Positions 33,828 through 42,396 of a DNA stretch of 64,000 bases are shown here, one piece after another. Positions within the stretch are counted from its first letter, which is position 1; every line of letters begins with the position of its first letter. The position numbers and the translations under genes are program-made. Source of the stretch: Limnochordaceae bacterium. GTDB lineage: Bacteria; Bacillota; Limnochordia; Limnochordales; Geochordaceae. The stretch lies in the NCBI GenBank assembly GCA_014896295.1, contig JADBKR010000005.1:186001-250000 (forward strand). Reading direction: 5' to 3'. The notes beneath the pieces are model-generated. The model saw only the letters and a program-made list of their open reading frames with translations. It was not told the origin of the DNA and made no database searches.

Positions 33828-34025
33828 TCACCACCACCGGAAAACCGACTCCACGTCCCGGAACAGCTGGCCGATGAGCTGGATGATCCACAGCAACACG
33901 ATGATGACGCCGGCGAGGCTGAGCATCTGCGCCTGCTCTTCTCGTCCTGCTTGAGAGAGGAAAAGGTGCAGGATGGCGATCAGGATCCCCAGCCCTGCGA
34001 TCCGGTAGATCAACGTCACGTCCAC
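33828..34025 (-). CDS. spoIIIAC: stage III sporulation protein AC
   Basis: 65 residues with two membrane helices: TLIYRIAGLGILIAILHLFL and AGVIIVLLWIIQLIGQLF. The opening VDVTLIYRIAGLGI equals the standard MDVDLIFKIAGIGI, which favours the GTG at 34025. Upstream in-frame GTGs at 34034 and 34043 would add 3 to 6 residues. The loop QAGREEQAQMLSLAG is also conserved. It lies between spoIIIAB and spoIIIAD. Confidence 0.93.
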   Translation of the reverse strand: MDVTLIYRIAGLGILIAILHLFLSQAGREEQAQMLSLAGVIIVLLWIIQLIGQLFRDVESVFRWW

Positions 34026-34052
34026 GATCGCCACGACCCCCACCGGCGTCGA

Positions 34053-34523
34053 CTACAGGAGCATCACGGCCAGCGCCAACCCGATCGCCAGCCCGGAAAA
34101 CCGGTACAGGCGCTCGAGGCGCTCCTTCTCCTGGCGGGCTTGCTCGATGACCCCGTCCAGGCGGGCCACGCCGTCTCGCAACAGCTCGACCTGCATGCCT
34201 GCGTCCACCCGGCCGAAGTGCAGGCACAGCTCCCGGAAGATGCCGAGCTCCTCCGGCTGCAGATGGCAGCGGTCGGCCACGCTCTCCATCGCTCGCAGCC
34301 ACGCCTCGCCCGCCGGCTGGCCGGGCCCGGATCGGAGCCGGGCCGCGGCCCCGGCCAGGCTGGTCCGGACACAGCCCGAGGTCGCCCGGGCCGCGCGCTC
34401 GAAGGCCTGGGGCGCCGGCAGAGCCAGGTGCTGCACCGCCGCCTCGATCACCCGGAGCGCCCGCCGGAGCTGGATCAGCTCCTCGACGCGCCGGGCGAGC
34501 GCCTGGGCCCTCAGCAAGCCCAC
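34053..34523 (-). CDS. spoIIIAB: stage III sporulation protein AB
   Basis: The listed GTG at 34523 gives 156 residues (GLLRAQALARRVEELIQLRR; FRELCLHFGRVDAGMQVELL; a C-terminal helix FSGLAIGLALAVMLL). SpoIIIAB proteins begin with a membrane helix, and in-frame codons upstream encode exactly that (LQTVGFALVTGGLGGVGLLR), but no ATG, GTG or TTG lies in frame between it and the spoIIIAA stop at 34573. Either an unusual start or a lost base near 34565 is likely. GGGAGG does precede the 34523 GTG. The fold resembles type II secretion GspF-like proteins. Confidence 0.88.
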   Translation of the reverse strand: MGLLRAQALARRVEELIQLRRALRVIEAAVQHLALPAPQAFERAARATSGCVRTSLAGAAARLRSGPGQPAGEAWLRAMESVADRCHLQPEELGIFRELCLHFGRVDAGMQVELLRDGVARLDGVIEQARQEKERLERLYRFSGLAIGLALAVMLL

Positions 34524-34572
34524 GCCGCCGAGTCCTCCCGTTACCAGCGCGAAGCCAACGGTCTGGAGCGTC

Positions 34573-35652
34573 TCAGACCTCCCCCTCCCCGGCGGACGGG
34601 ACGGTCCTCGCCACTTGCTCGACCGTCCCGGGGCCGCGCCGGCGGCTCAAGACCACGACCCGTTCGAAGACCTCGTGGTGCAACAACGCGGCGATGCCGG
34701 GCCGCCTCCGGGCTTCCGCGAGGTTCCAGGCGTGGGCCGAGGCCAGGATGGTGCAACCCGCGTGGGCGGCCCGTTGCAGGGCCTCCACGTCGTGGTCCGA
34801 TCCCACCTCGTCCGTGACCAGCACGTCCGGGCCCAGGGAGCGAAGCGCCCAGACCACTCCCTCCGCCTTGGGACACCGGTCCAGCACGTCCGTGCGGGGG
34901 CCGACGTCGTGCTGGGGGAGGCCGTCCACGCACCCGGCCAGCTCCGAGCGCTCGTCGATGATGACGACCTGCGCCGGCTCCAGCCCGGCGGCGGGCAGCC
35001 CCGAGGAGGCGACGCGGGCGAGATCCCGCAACAGCGTCGTCTTGCCGGCCCCGGGCGGCGAGACGACCAGGGTGCTGGCCAACGTGCGCCGGCCGCCCCG
35101 CGACGTGAGCAGCGCGGGGACGAGCGGCTCCGCCGCCCCTTCGACCGCTCTCGCCATGCGCAAGACCACGCTGGAGAAGTCCGTGAGGGCTTGCACGTTG
35201 CGCTGGGATCCGACGACCACCCGCCCGCCGAGCCCGACTCGGTGGCCGCCGGGAAGGGTCAAGAAACCCTGGCGCAGCTCTTCTCCCACCGCGTACAGCG
35301 AGCCGGAGGCGAGCCGATCGACCAGGGATTGCACCAGATGGCTGCTTGCCACGAGCGCGCCGTCCGGCCGCGCCGACAAGAGCCCGCCCGGGCCGGCGAA
35401 GTACTGCCCCTTTGCCGTGACGACCATGAGGGGGCGCCCGGCCCGCACGCGGATCTCCAGCACGCAGGCGGCCACGTCGTGGGGCAGAGACTCGATGGCG
35501 CTGCGGACGGGTTCGGGCAAGAGCGGCAGCACCGCCGCTCGCCACGCCACGCCGCCCGACGGGCCCGAACGCGGCACGCTACGAGATTGCGGCGCCCTCC
35601 CCGGGCTCCGCACGTGAGGAAACGACGGCGGCGTCGGTCCGGTCCACGGCAT
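34573..35652 (-). CDS. spoIIIAA: stage III sporulation protein AA, ATPase
   Basis: 359 residues, a secretion-type ATPase. Walker A is LVVSPPGAGKTTLLRDLA (about 195-212) and Walker B VVIIDERSELAG; VLVTDEVGSDHDVEALQRAA and AGCTILASAHAW complete the core. The N-terminal domain (EIRVRAGRPLMVV, LYAVGEELRQGFLTLPGGHR, VGLGGRVV) is typical. The ATG at 35652 follows CGGAGGG. It powers the SpoIIIA-SpoIIQ feeding tube from the mother cell. First gene of the spoIIIA operon, 55 bases after efp, with a SigmaE-like promoter in the gap. Confidence 0.96.
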   Translation of the reverse strand: MPWTGPTPPSFPHVRSPGRAPQSRSVPRSGPSGGVAWRAAVLPLLPEPVRSAIESLPHDVAACVLEIRVRAGRPLMVVTAKGQYFAGPGGLLSARPDGALVASSHLVQSLVDRLASGSLYAVGEELRQGFLTLPGGHRVGLGGRVVVGSQRNVQALTDFSSVVLRMARAVEGAAEPLVPALLTSRGGRRTLASTLVVSPPGAGKTTLLRDLARVASSGLPAAGLEPAQVVIIDERSELAGCVDGLPQHDVGPRTDVLDRCPKAEGVVWALRSLGPDVLVTDEVGSDHDVEALQRAAHAGCTILASAHAWNLAEARRRPGIAALLHHEVFERVVVLSRRRGPGTVEQVARTVPSAGEGEV

Positions 35653-35665
35653 GTCCCTCCGGTAG

Positions 35666-35694
35666 ACGCTATGAGGGGAAGCCGGAGGGTATGC
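35666..35694 (-). promoter_or_regulatory. candidate SigmaE promoter of the spoIIIA operon
   Basis: GCATACC (35694-35688) and CATAGCGT (35673-35666) are separated by 14 bases on the minus strand. The known SigmaE pattern is KMATATT, 14 bases, CATACAHT; the match is 5 of 7 and 5 of 8. It lies just before the spoIIIAA ribosome site, and the Bacillus operon is SigmaE-dependent. Weak at sequence level, helped by position. Confidence 0.35.
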
Positions 35695-35707
35695 CTGGGC
35701 CGGCTCC

Positions 35708-36265
35708 CTAGGCGCGGGACAAGTACTCGCCGGTCCGGGTGTCGATCTTCAGCACGTCTCCCGTGTTGATGAACAGAGGTACCTGGACCACGAGTCCCGT
35801 CTCGAGCTTGGCCGGCTTGGAGCCGCCCTGGGCAGTGTCGCCCCGGACGCCGGGCTCGGTCTCGACGACCTTCAGCTCGACGTAGGTCGGCAGCTCCACC
35901 CCGATGGGCTGTCCCTCGTAGAACTGGATGAGGATGACGTCGTTCTCTTTCAGGTACTTGGGAGCATCGCCCAGGTAATCTTCGTGGATAGCGATCTGCT
36001 CGAAGCTCCGGGTGTCCATGAAGTACCACTCGGTCCCGCTGTGATAGAGGTACTGCATCTCGCGGGTCTCGACGTGGGCCCGGTTGACACGCTCGCCCGC
36101 CCGGAACGTCCGCTCGATCACGTTACCGCTCTTCACGTTCTTCAGCTTGGTGCGCACGAACGCGGCGCCCTTGCCGGGCTTCACGTGGAGGAACTCCACC
36201 ACGCTCCAGACCTCGCCGTCGACTTCGATGGTCAGCCCTGGTCGCAAGTCGTTGACTGAGATCAC
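35708..36265 (-). CDS. efp: elongation factor P
   Basis: 185 residues, usual length. [20 protein letters not shown] and [20 protein letters not shown] (with the loop lysine in KPGKGA, about residue 32), [20 protein letters not shown], and the C-terminal [20 protein letters not shown] are the three EF-P domains. It relieves ribosomes stalled at polyproline. The loop is GKG, the Bacillus-like form, with no epmA-type modification gene nearby. Lies 46 bases after pepP; the pepP-efp-spoIIIA order is standard. Confidence 0.98.
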   Translation of the reverse strand: MISVNDLRPGLTIEVDGEVWSVVEFLHVKPGKGAAFVRTKLKNVKSGNVIERTFRAGERVNRAHVETREMQYLYHSGTEWYFMDTRSFEQIAIHEDYLGDAPKYLKENDVILIQFYEGQPIGVELPTYVELKVVETEPGVRGDTAQGGSKPAKLETGLVVQVPLFINTGDVLKIDTRTGEYLSRA

Positions 36266-36311
36266 GGCCGTTGCTCCTTTGCCCGGGCCCTACGGCCCCG
36301 TTTGCCACGGA

Positions 36312-37424
36312 TTAGCCGGGGTTGCCACCCACCACTTGGAGGTCCTTGGGAGACGAGGTCAACACCTCGCACCCCCCCTCGGTCACCACCACGAGATCCT
36401 CGATCCGGACGCCGCCCCACCCCGGAAGGTACACGCCGGGCTCCACGCTGGTCACCATCCCCGGCACCAGCACCCCGTCCGACACCCTCGACAGCCTGGG
36501 AATGGGCTCGTGGATCTCCAGGCCCACGCCGTGCCCCAGCCCGTGTCCGAAGTATGGGCCGAGCCCGGCCTCTTCGATGACCGCGCGAGCGAGCGCGTCC
36601 ACCTCCTGGCCGGTGCGGCCGGGGCGTACCGCCTGCACGCCGGTCTCCTGCGAGCGTCGCACCAGGTCGTAGATCTCCCGGGCCTTGGCCGAGACCGGCG
36701 CCACGGCCACCGTCCGGGTCATGTCGGAGTGATAGCCGTCTGTGACGCACCCGAAGTCCAGCACCACCAGGTCGCCCGGCTGGATGGCGCGGTCGGTGGG
36801 ATAGGCGTGGGGCAGCGCCCCGTTGGGGCCGGAGCCGACGATCGTGTCGAAGGCGAGGCGTTCGGCTCCCTGCTCGCGCATGAAGACCTCGAGGCGCCAC
36901 GCGACCTCCTTTTCGGTGATGCCCGGCCGGATCACCGTGAGGATGTAGGAAAACGCCTCGTCGGTGATGGCCACGGCCCGCCGCATCCGCTCGAGCTCCC
37001 ACGGGGACTTGACCGCGCGCAACGCCTCGACCTGCTGCTCCACCGGCACCCACTCGAACTGGCCCATCTCCTGCTGCCAGCGCGAAGCCTGGCGCACCGT
37101 GACGTGATCCGCCTCGAACGCGACCTTCCTCGCCCCGATGCGCTGCAGGACGTCGCGCATCGCCTCCCAGACGTAGTCGCCGTGCTGGATGACCTCCCAG
37201 CCAACCGCCTGGGCGCGGGCCTGCTCGGTGTAGCGCGAATCGACCAGCAGCACCGGTCGCTCTCCCGGGTCGCGGGAGACGATGGCCACCCCGGCGCTCC
37301 CCGTGAAGCCGGTCAGGTAGCGGCGGTTCTCGTAGGCGGCCACGACCATGGCGTCCACTTGCATCTCCGACACCTTGCGGGCCATGGCCTCGACGCGGGC
37401 GCGTATCTCCTCTGCCTGGTCCAC
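36312..37424 (-). CDS. pepP: M24 family Xaa-Pro aminopeptidase
   Basis: 370 residues. The creatinase-like N-terminal domain (AMVVAAYENRRYLTGFTGSA, LLVDSRYTEQARAQAVGWEV) precedes the pita-bread fold. Metal ligands are visible: VVLDFGCVTDGYHSDMTRTV (two Asp), GHGLGHGVGLEIHEPIP (His), TSVEPGVYLPG (Glu) and VRIEDLVVVTEGG (Glu). It removes N-terminal residues before proline. Start is GTG at 37424. It precedes efp, matching the Firmicutes order, and follows aroQ by about 40 bases. Confidence 0.95.
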   Translation of the reverse strand: MDQAEEIRARVEAMARKVSEMQVDAMVVAAYENRRYLTGFTGSAGVAIVSRDPGERPVLLVDSRYTEQARAQAVGWEVIQHGDYVWEAMRDVLQRIGARKVAFEADHVTVRQASRWQQEMGQFEWVPVEQQVEALRAVKSPWELERMRRAVAITDEAFSYILTVIRPGITEKEVAWRLEVFMREQGAERLAFDTIVGSGPNGALPHAYPTDRAIQPGDLVVLDFGCVTDGYHSDMTRTVAVAPVSAKAREIYDLVRRSQETGVQAVRPGRTGQEVDALARAVIEEAGLGPYFGHGLGHGVGLEIHEPIPRLSRVSDGVLVPGMVTSVEPGVYLPGWGGVRIEDLVVVTEGGCEVLTSSPKDLQVVGGNPG

Positions 37425-37463
37425 GCGTTCACCCCCGGGCTGATTGCTAATACGGCGGAGCCG

Positions 37464-37913
37464 TTACACCCCCTGCTCCTGCCCCCAATAGTTTACCAGC
37501 GCCCTCAGGGCGAGCACGTACCCCTCGCCGCCGAAGCCGCTGATCACGCCGATGCAACCGGCTGCCGTGACCAGGCGCTGGCGCCATGGCTCGCGCCGGT
37601 AGACGTTGGTGAGATGGACCTCGACGGCGGGCAGCCCGCACCCGGCCAGCGCGTCGCGGATGGCCAGGCTGTAATGGCCGTAGGCTCCGGGGTTGATGAC
37701 GATCCCGTCCACCTTGCCCGGCGCCTGGCCGATGGCGTCGATCAGCGCCCCCTCGTGGTTGCTCTGCAGGAAGGAGACGGCCACGCCGAGCTTCTCGGCT
37801 TCCCGGGCGATGCGGCCGTTGATCGCTTCCAGCGTCTCGGAGCCGTAGATGTGCGGCTCCCGGACCCCCAACCGATCCAGGTTGGGCCCGTGGAGGACCA
37901 GCACCCGCCGCAA
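37464..37913 (-). CDS. aroQ: 3-dehydroquinate dehydratase, type II
   Basis: 149 residues. VLVLHGPNLDRLGVREPHIY holds the catalytic-loop tyrosine and arginine. FLQSNHEGALIDAI, VINPGAYGHYSLAIRDALAG (catalytic His) and EVHLTNVYRREPWRQRLV complete the active site. The family motif SNIHAREPFR here reads TNVYRREPWR. Converts 3-dehydroquinate to 3-dehydroshikimate. It lies 7 bases after the aroK-aroB fusion and forms an aromatic unit with aroC. Confidence 0.96.
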   Translation of the reverse strand: MRRVLVLHGPNLDRLGVREPHIYGSETLEAINGRIAREAEKLGVAVSFLQSNHEGALIDAIGQAPGKVDGIVINPGAYGHYSLAIRDALAGCGLPAVEVHLTNVYRREPWRQRLVTAAGCIGVISGFGGEGYVLALRALVNYWGQEQGV

Positions 37914-37920
37914 CCTTCGT

Positions 37921-39582
37921 TCACTCCCTTCCTGCCCCGCCCGCGGCGCCGGATGCCGCCCGGCCGTGCTGGCGGGACCAGATGCGGGCGAAAGCGTCGA
38001 AGCCGACCCGGTCGCTCACCACCAGAGGCGCCCCGGAGCGCTGCAACAGCACCCACCGCTGATGCCCCGCGCGCCGCTTCTTGTCTTTGCCCATCCACGC
38101 CCACAGCGTCTCGGCCGGCGGGGGATCCGGAGCGGCCGTCGTGGGAAGGCCCACCGCCTGCAGCATCGCCTCCACCTGCCCGGTGAGGCCGGGTTCCTGC
38201 AGCACCCCCAGCTCCTCGGACAACAGCAAGGCGGTCACCATGCCGATGGCGACCGCCTCCCCGTGCAGGAACCGCTCGAAGTTGCTCGCGGACTCCAGGG
38301 CGTGGCCGACCGTATGGCCGAAGTTGAGTATCGCCCGTTCCCCGGTCTCGGCCGGATCCTCGGTCACGACCAGGGCCTTGACGGCGACCGAGCGGCGCAG
38401 CAATTCCTCGAAGCCCTCCCCGTCCGCTCGCGACGGGGCCCACGGGCCGTCCATCTCCCCGAGCAGCGACGGATCGCCCACGAGCCCGTGCTTGATCACC
38501 TCCGCGAGCCCCGAGCGCCACTGCCGGACGGGCAAGGTAGCCAGCGTCGCCGGATCGGCCACGACGGCGAGGGGATGGTGGAAACTACCCATCAGGTTCT
38601 TCACCCGGGCCGTGTTGACGGCGGTCTTGCCCCCGATGGAAGCATCGGTCTGCGCGAGCAGGGTCGTCGGGACGGCGACCCAGGGGATGCCCCGCATGTA
38701 AGTCGCCGCTGCGAAGCCCGCCGCGTCCAGCGCAGCGCCGCCCCCAACGGCCACCACGAGGCCGCCTCGATCCACCCCGGCTCCGGCCGCCACCTCGCAC
38801 AGGCGCTCGACGACCTCCAACTGCTTGGCTTCCTCCCCCGGGCCGACCGCCGCTACGGTGGCATGCCAGCCCGAGCGCTCCAGGTCGACCGCCACTTGCC
38901 GGGCTAGGGCCTCCACCGCCGCGTCGGCCACGACCAACAGCCCTCCGCCGAGCTCCATGCGGCTTGCCAGAATCTCCAGCACGGCCGGCAGCTCTCGCAC
39001 GAGCCCCCGCCGCACGAGCACCGGGTAACCGCCCTGGGGGCCGAGCACCCACGCGGCAGGTGGGCCCACCCGCAGCCAGGCGAGCGCCTCGACCAGCCGG
39101 GTCGCCACCTGTTCGGCCCCCTGTTGCCGGCCGTCGACCCAGATCGGCGCCCCGGCGTACCACCATCGTCGCCTCGCCCACAGCGCACGCGCGTGAGCCT
39201 GCGCCTGCGGCCCCGATCCCAGGAGCGGCCTCGCCCGGCCGTCGCTCAACGCTCGCTCCACCGCTCGGGCCACGTCGCAGTAGAGCCAGGCGGCATGCCC
39301 GGTGGCGGCCATTCGCGCACGGTTTCGAGGGTCCTCCACGATGCCTCCGCCGGTGGCCACCACGTGGTCCGGCCAGCCGGCCACCTCCTCCAGGAGCTCC
39401 CGCTCCAGAGCCCGGAAAGCGGCTTCTCCCCCCTCCGCGAAGATGGAGGGGACGGAACGACCGGTCCGCCGCTCGGCCAGCTCGTCGAGATCCACGAAGG
39501 GAAGCCCGAGCCTGGCGGCCACCATTCGGCCCACCGTGCTCTTGCCGCAGGCCATGAACCCTGTCAGATACAGGTGTCCCAC
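37921..39582 (-). CDS. aroKB: fused shikimate kinase / 3-dehydroquinate synthase
   Basis: 553 residues. Residues 1-165 are shikimate kinase: P-loop LTGFMACGKSTVGR, substrate DLDELAERRTGRSV, VVATGGGIVEDPRNR and GRARPLLG. Residues about 180-540 are 3-dehydroquinate synthase: NAD-binding VVAVGGGAALDAAGFAAATY, PTTLLAQTDASIGGKTAVN, and metal ligands in LAEVIKHG, LNFGHTVGHALE and FLHGEAVAIG. Both active sites look complete. The fusion joins two non-consecutive steps (second and fifth) of the chorismate pathway. It is flanked by aroC and aroQ, so four pathway activities lie together. The ATG at 39582 gives a normal kinase start. Confidence 0.95.
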   Translation of the reverse strand: MGHLYLTGFMACGKSTVGRMVAARLGLPFVDLDELAERRTGRSVPSIFAEGGEAAFRALERELLEEVAGWPDHVVATGGGIVEDPRNRARMAATGHAAWLYCDVARAVERALSDGRARPLLGSGPQAQAHARALWARRRWWYAGAPIWVDGRQQGAEQVATRLVEALAWLRVGPPAAWVLGPQGGYPVLVRRGLVRELPAVLEILASRMELGGGLLVVADAAVEALARQVAVDLERSGWHATVAAVGPGEEAKQLEVVERLCEVAAGAGVDRGGLVVAVGGGAALDAAGFAAATYMRGIPWVAVPTTLLAQTDASIGGKTAVNTARVKNLMGSFHHPLAVVADPATLATLPVRQWRSGLAEVIKHGLVGDPSLLGEMDGPWAPSRADGEGFEELLRRSVAVKALVVTEDPAETGERAILNFGHTVGHALESASNFERFLHGEAVAIGMVTALLLSEELGVLQEPGLTGQVEAMLQAVGLPTTAAPDPPPAETLWAWMGKDKKRRAGHQRWVLLQRSGAPLVVSDRVGFDAFARIWSRQHGRAASGAAGGAGRE

Positions 39583-39605
39583 CGGCGCGCATCCTCCGCT
39601 TCGCT

Positions 39606-40841
39606 TCAGCGCCGGGCAAGCCGCCGCCGGTACGCCTCGACGGCTTGCCGGAGCTCTTCCACGCTGTCGCCGCCGAACTTCTCCAGGAGCGCCTCGGCCA
39701 GCACCCAGGCCATCATGGCTTCCCCGACGACTGCCGCCGAGGGCACCGCGCAGACGTCGCTACGCTCCACGGCCGCTTCGGCCGGCTCGTGGCTCGCCAT
39801 GTCCACGGTGGCCAGAGGGCGCATGAGCGTGGACAGGGGTTTCATCGCCGCGCGAACGACGACCGGCTGTCCCGTGGTGACCCCACCTTCCAGGCCGCCG
39901 GCCCGGTTGCTCGGGCGGAAGTACCCGGGAGCCTCCGGGCTTGCCATCCACTGGGGGGGCGGGACGGGCCCGTACAGGATGGGATCGTGAGCGGCGGAGC
40001 CGGGCCGGCTCGCGAGCTCGAAGCCCGGGCCGACCTCCACCCCCTTGACCCCCGGGATGCTCATGAAGGCGGCGGCCAGCCGCGCATCGAGCCGCCGGTC
40101 CCACTGCACGTAACTACCGAGGCCGGGCATCACCCCGAGCGCGGCGACCTCGAAGATCCCCCCGAGGGTATCTCCGTCCCGCCGGGCCTGATCGATAGCC
40201 TCCATCATCGCCCTCGTGGCCGTCTCGGAGGCGCAGCGCACCGGGGACGCCTCTGCCCGACGGGCCAGCTCCGCCCAGTCGAGCTCCGCCGACCCATCGA
40301 ACGGATCGGCCTCGACCGGTCCGATCCGTACGACTCGGCCGACTACCGTAATCCCGACCGCCGCCAGCAACTGGCGGGCGACGGCCCCGGCCGCCACCCG
40401 CGCGGCAGTCTCCCGGGCCGAGGCCCGCTCGAGGACGTTGCGCACGTCGGTGAAGCCGAACTTGAGGGCCCCCGCCAGGTCGGCATGCCCCGGACGCGGC
40501 CGCGTCACCGGCCGGCTCCGCCATCTGGCGCCGGCCTCCGCCCCTGGCTCCTGCTCGGGCCGGACTTGCGGCGCCATGGTGTGGGCCCAGTGCGGGTAGT
40601 CCCGGTTTTCGACCTGGAGCGCGATGGGGCTGCCCAGGGTCATCCCCTGGCGCACCCCGGACAGGATGTGCGCGCGATCCTGCTCGATCCGCATCCGCTG
40701 GCCCCGCCCGTATCCTTCCTGGCGGCGGCGCAGTTCCCGGTCGATGGCCTCCGGCGAGAGCGCCAGACCCGCCGGCACACCTTCCACGATCACCGTCAAC
40801 GCGGGGCCGTGAGACTCCCCTGCGGTGAGCATGCGCAACAC
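39606..40841 (-). CDS. aroC: chorismate synthase
   Basis: 411 residues from the GTG at 40841, preceded by [30 protein letters not shown] is the family signature 1 with the first catalytic histidine. [60 protein letters not shown] (signature 2) and [19 protein letters not shown] (FMN region) follow, then [20 protein letters not shown]. It uses reduced FMN to convert EPSP to chorismate. A slightly long sequence, normal for Firmicutes. First gene of the aro group, 34 bases after yqeG. Confidence 0.97.
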   Translation of the reverse strand: MLRMLTAGESHGPALTVIVEGVPAGLALSPEAIDRELRRRQEGYGRGQRMRIEQDRAHILSGVRQGMTLGSPIALQVENRDYPHWAHTMAPQVRPEQEPGAEAGARWRSRPVTRPRPGHADLAGALKFGFTDVRNVLERASARETAARVAAGAVARQLLAAVGITVVGRVVRIGPVEADPFDGSAELDWAELARRAEASPVRCASETATRAMMEAIDQARRDGDTLGGIFEVAALGVMPGLGSYVQWDRRLDARLAAAFMSIPGVKGVEVGPGFELASRPGSAAHDPILYGPVPPPQWMASPEAPGYFRPSNRAGGLEGGVTTGQPVVVRAAMKPLSTLMRPLATVDMASHEPAEAAVERSDVCAVPSAAVVGEAMMAWVLAEALLEKFGGDSVEELRQAVEAYRRRLARR

Positions 40842-40875
40842 GCGCCTGGCCTTCCTCCCTCTCTCGGTCCCGTGC

Positions 40876-41517
40876 TCACCCCGGCCTGCGGCCCGTACCG
40901 GGGCGGCCCTCCTGCACGGATCGTCTCCTGCCGGCGAGCCGGGCCTGCACCCGCGCGGCCGGCAGCCTGCCACGCCTGGCGAGCCACCGCAGGACGGCTC
41001 GCTCGATCGGGCGCGTGATGGCCCTGGTCAACAGGCTCTCCTCGGGACCGAGCGGATCGACGAGGATGGTGAACATCCCCGCCCGCCGGCCTCCGAGCAC
41101 GTCCGTCCACAGCTGATCGCCGACGACCGCCGCCTGCTCCGGTCGACACCCCACGAGGGCGGCCGCGGCCAGGAAGACCGAGCGACGCGGTTTGAAGCCC
41201 GAGCGTACCGCCGGGACCCCCAGGGCTGCCGCGACGGCCGCCCGCCGGCCCCGGCGGGCGTTGGACAGGATGACCACCTGCAGCCCGGCCCGGCGAGCCC
41301 GCTCGACGAAGCGGTAGGCCCGGGCGTCCGGTAACGGCTCGACCCAGGGGATGAGGGTGTTGTCGATGTCGACGAGCAGGCACCGGATCCCGTGGCGCCT
41401 CAATCCGTCGAGGTCCACGGCCTCGAGGTCGTCCACCCACAGATCCGGCACCAGGAGTTGCCACGGCGCCGCCGCCAGGAGCGTGTAAGAAGCGCTCGGG
41501 CCGTTGCTGTGCTGCAT
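40876..41517 (-). CDS. yqeG: YqeG-type HAD phosphatase
   Basis: 213 residues. HAD motif I is [14 protein letters not shown] (DxDNT, the YqeG form), motif [13 protein letters not shown], motif III the lysine in RSGFKPRR, and motif [22 protein letters not shown]. The opening [20 protein letters not shown] is typical of YqeG. A basic tail of about 35 residues follows. An extended -10 promoter ends only 9 bases before the ATG, suggesting a leaderless or nearly leaderless message. In Bacillus yqeG precedes yqeH and aroD. Substrate unknown. Confidence 0.9.
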   Translation of the reverse strand: MQHSNGPSASYTLLAAAPWQLLVPDLWVDDLEAVDLDGLRRHGIRCLLVDIDNTLIPWVEPLPDARAYRFVERARRAGLQVVILSNARRGRRAAVAAALGVPAVRSGFKPRRSVFLAAAALVGCRPEQAAVVGDQLWTDVLGGRRAGMFTILVDPLGPEESLLTRAITRPIERAVLRWLARRGRLPAARVQARLAGRRRSVQEGRPGTGRRPG

Positions 41518-41526
41518 AGTGGCCCT

Positions 41527-41536
41527 ATTATAGCAA
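41527..41536 (-). promoter_or_regulatory. extended -10 promoter immediately before yqeG
   Basis: TTGCTATAAT on the minus strand, with TATAAT at 41532-41527 and AGGGCCACT between it and the yqeG ATG. A start 6 to 8 bases past the box would be 1 to 3 bases before the ATG. The same ten bases occur before asp23. No good -35 is seen. Confidence 0.5.
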
Positions 41537-41610
41537 GAGCCCGTCCGCGATCGGCCGGAAAAGGAGGGGGAGGGAGCGGGCCGGGGCGAGGAGGGCCCTC
41601 GGTGGTCCGC

Positions 41611-42352
41611 TTACCCGTTCTGGAGCTGCTGCTGGAGTTTGGTGAGCGCCCGTTTTTCGATACGCGAGACGTAAGAGCGGGAAATCCCCAGCTGGCGCGA
41701 CACGTCTCGCTGCGTCTTGCGCATCCCGTCCAGCAACCCGTAGCGCATCTGGAGCACCCACCGTTCCCTCTTGGTCAGCGTGGTGAGGGTGCGGCGCAGC
41801 CGGTCCTTCTCGGCCTGGGCCTCCACCGCCTCGGAGACGCTGTCGGCTTCGCTCCCGAGCACGTCGATGAGGGTGACGTCGTTGCCGTCGCCGTCCGATC
41901 CGATGGGGTCGTACAGGAGGGTCTCCCCCCGGTTCTTGCGCACGGAGCGCAGGTGCATCAGGATCTCGTTTTCGATGCACTTGGCGGCGTAGGTAGCAAG
42001 GCGGGTGCGGCGGCCCGGATCGAAGGTATTGATGGCCTTGATGAGCCCGATGGTACCAATGGAGATCGAGGTCTTCGGTCTCCTCGCCCGTGGACTCGAA
42101 CTTCTTCACCACGTGGGCCACCAGGCGCAGGTTGTGCTCGATGAGGATGTTGCGGGCCTCGGTGTCGCCGTGCAGCATCGCCTGGACCAGCCGGCTTTCC
42201 TCTTGCTCGTCCAGGGGCAAGGGGAAGGATCCCTCGCCGCCCACGTAACCCGCCAGCCACGGAATGTGCCGCAGGGACTCCGCCAGGATATCCCACGCTG
42301 CGAGCCATGGAATCAAGCTCCGTACCCCCCACGCCATGAAGCCAATTCCCAT
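41611..42352 (-). CDS. sigK: RNA polymerase sporulation factor SigmaK (pro-form), one apparent frameshift
   Basis: Mother-cell late sigma factor. The N-terminus AWGVRSLIPWLAAWDILAES and WLAGYVGGEGSFPLPLDEQE is the hydrophobic pro-sequence removed by SpoIVFB. Region 2 follows (RNILIEHNLRLVAHVVKKFE), and then near 42067 (about residue 95) one extra base in CTCGATCTCC breaks the frame: EETEDL should continue ISIGTIGLIKAINTFDPGRR, then CIENEILMHLRSVRKNRGET. Region 4 is LTKRERWVLQMRYGLLDGMR and KTQRDVSRQLGISRSYVSRI. The gene is contiguous: no skin-like element or recombinase is present. ATG at 42352 is listed; an in-frame ATG at 42337 is equally possible. Confidence 0.94.
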
Positions 42353-42396
42353 GCTATGAAGGCGCGGGAGGTACGGTGCTGGTCCCCGGGTGCCGG

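Noticed and set aside
41611..42352. Skin-like excisable element in sigK
   Set aside because: The two conserved regions are adjacent with only one extra base; no recombinase or long insertion is present.
42350..42357. CATAGCAT as a SigmaE -10 element for sigK
   Set aside because: It overlaps the annotated ATG and has a poor -35 match; possible only if translation starts at 42337.
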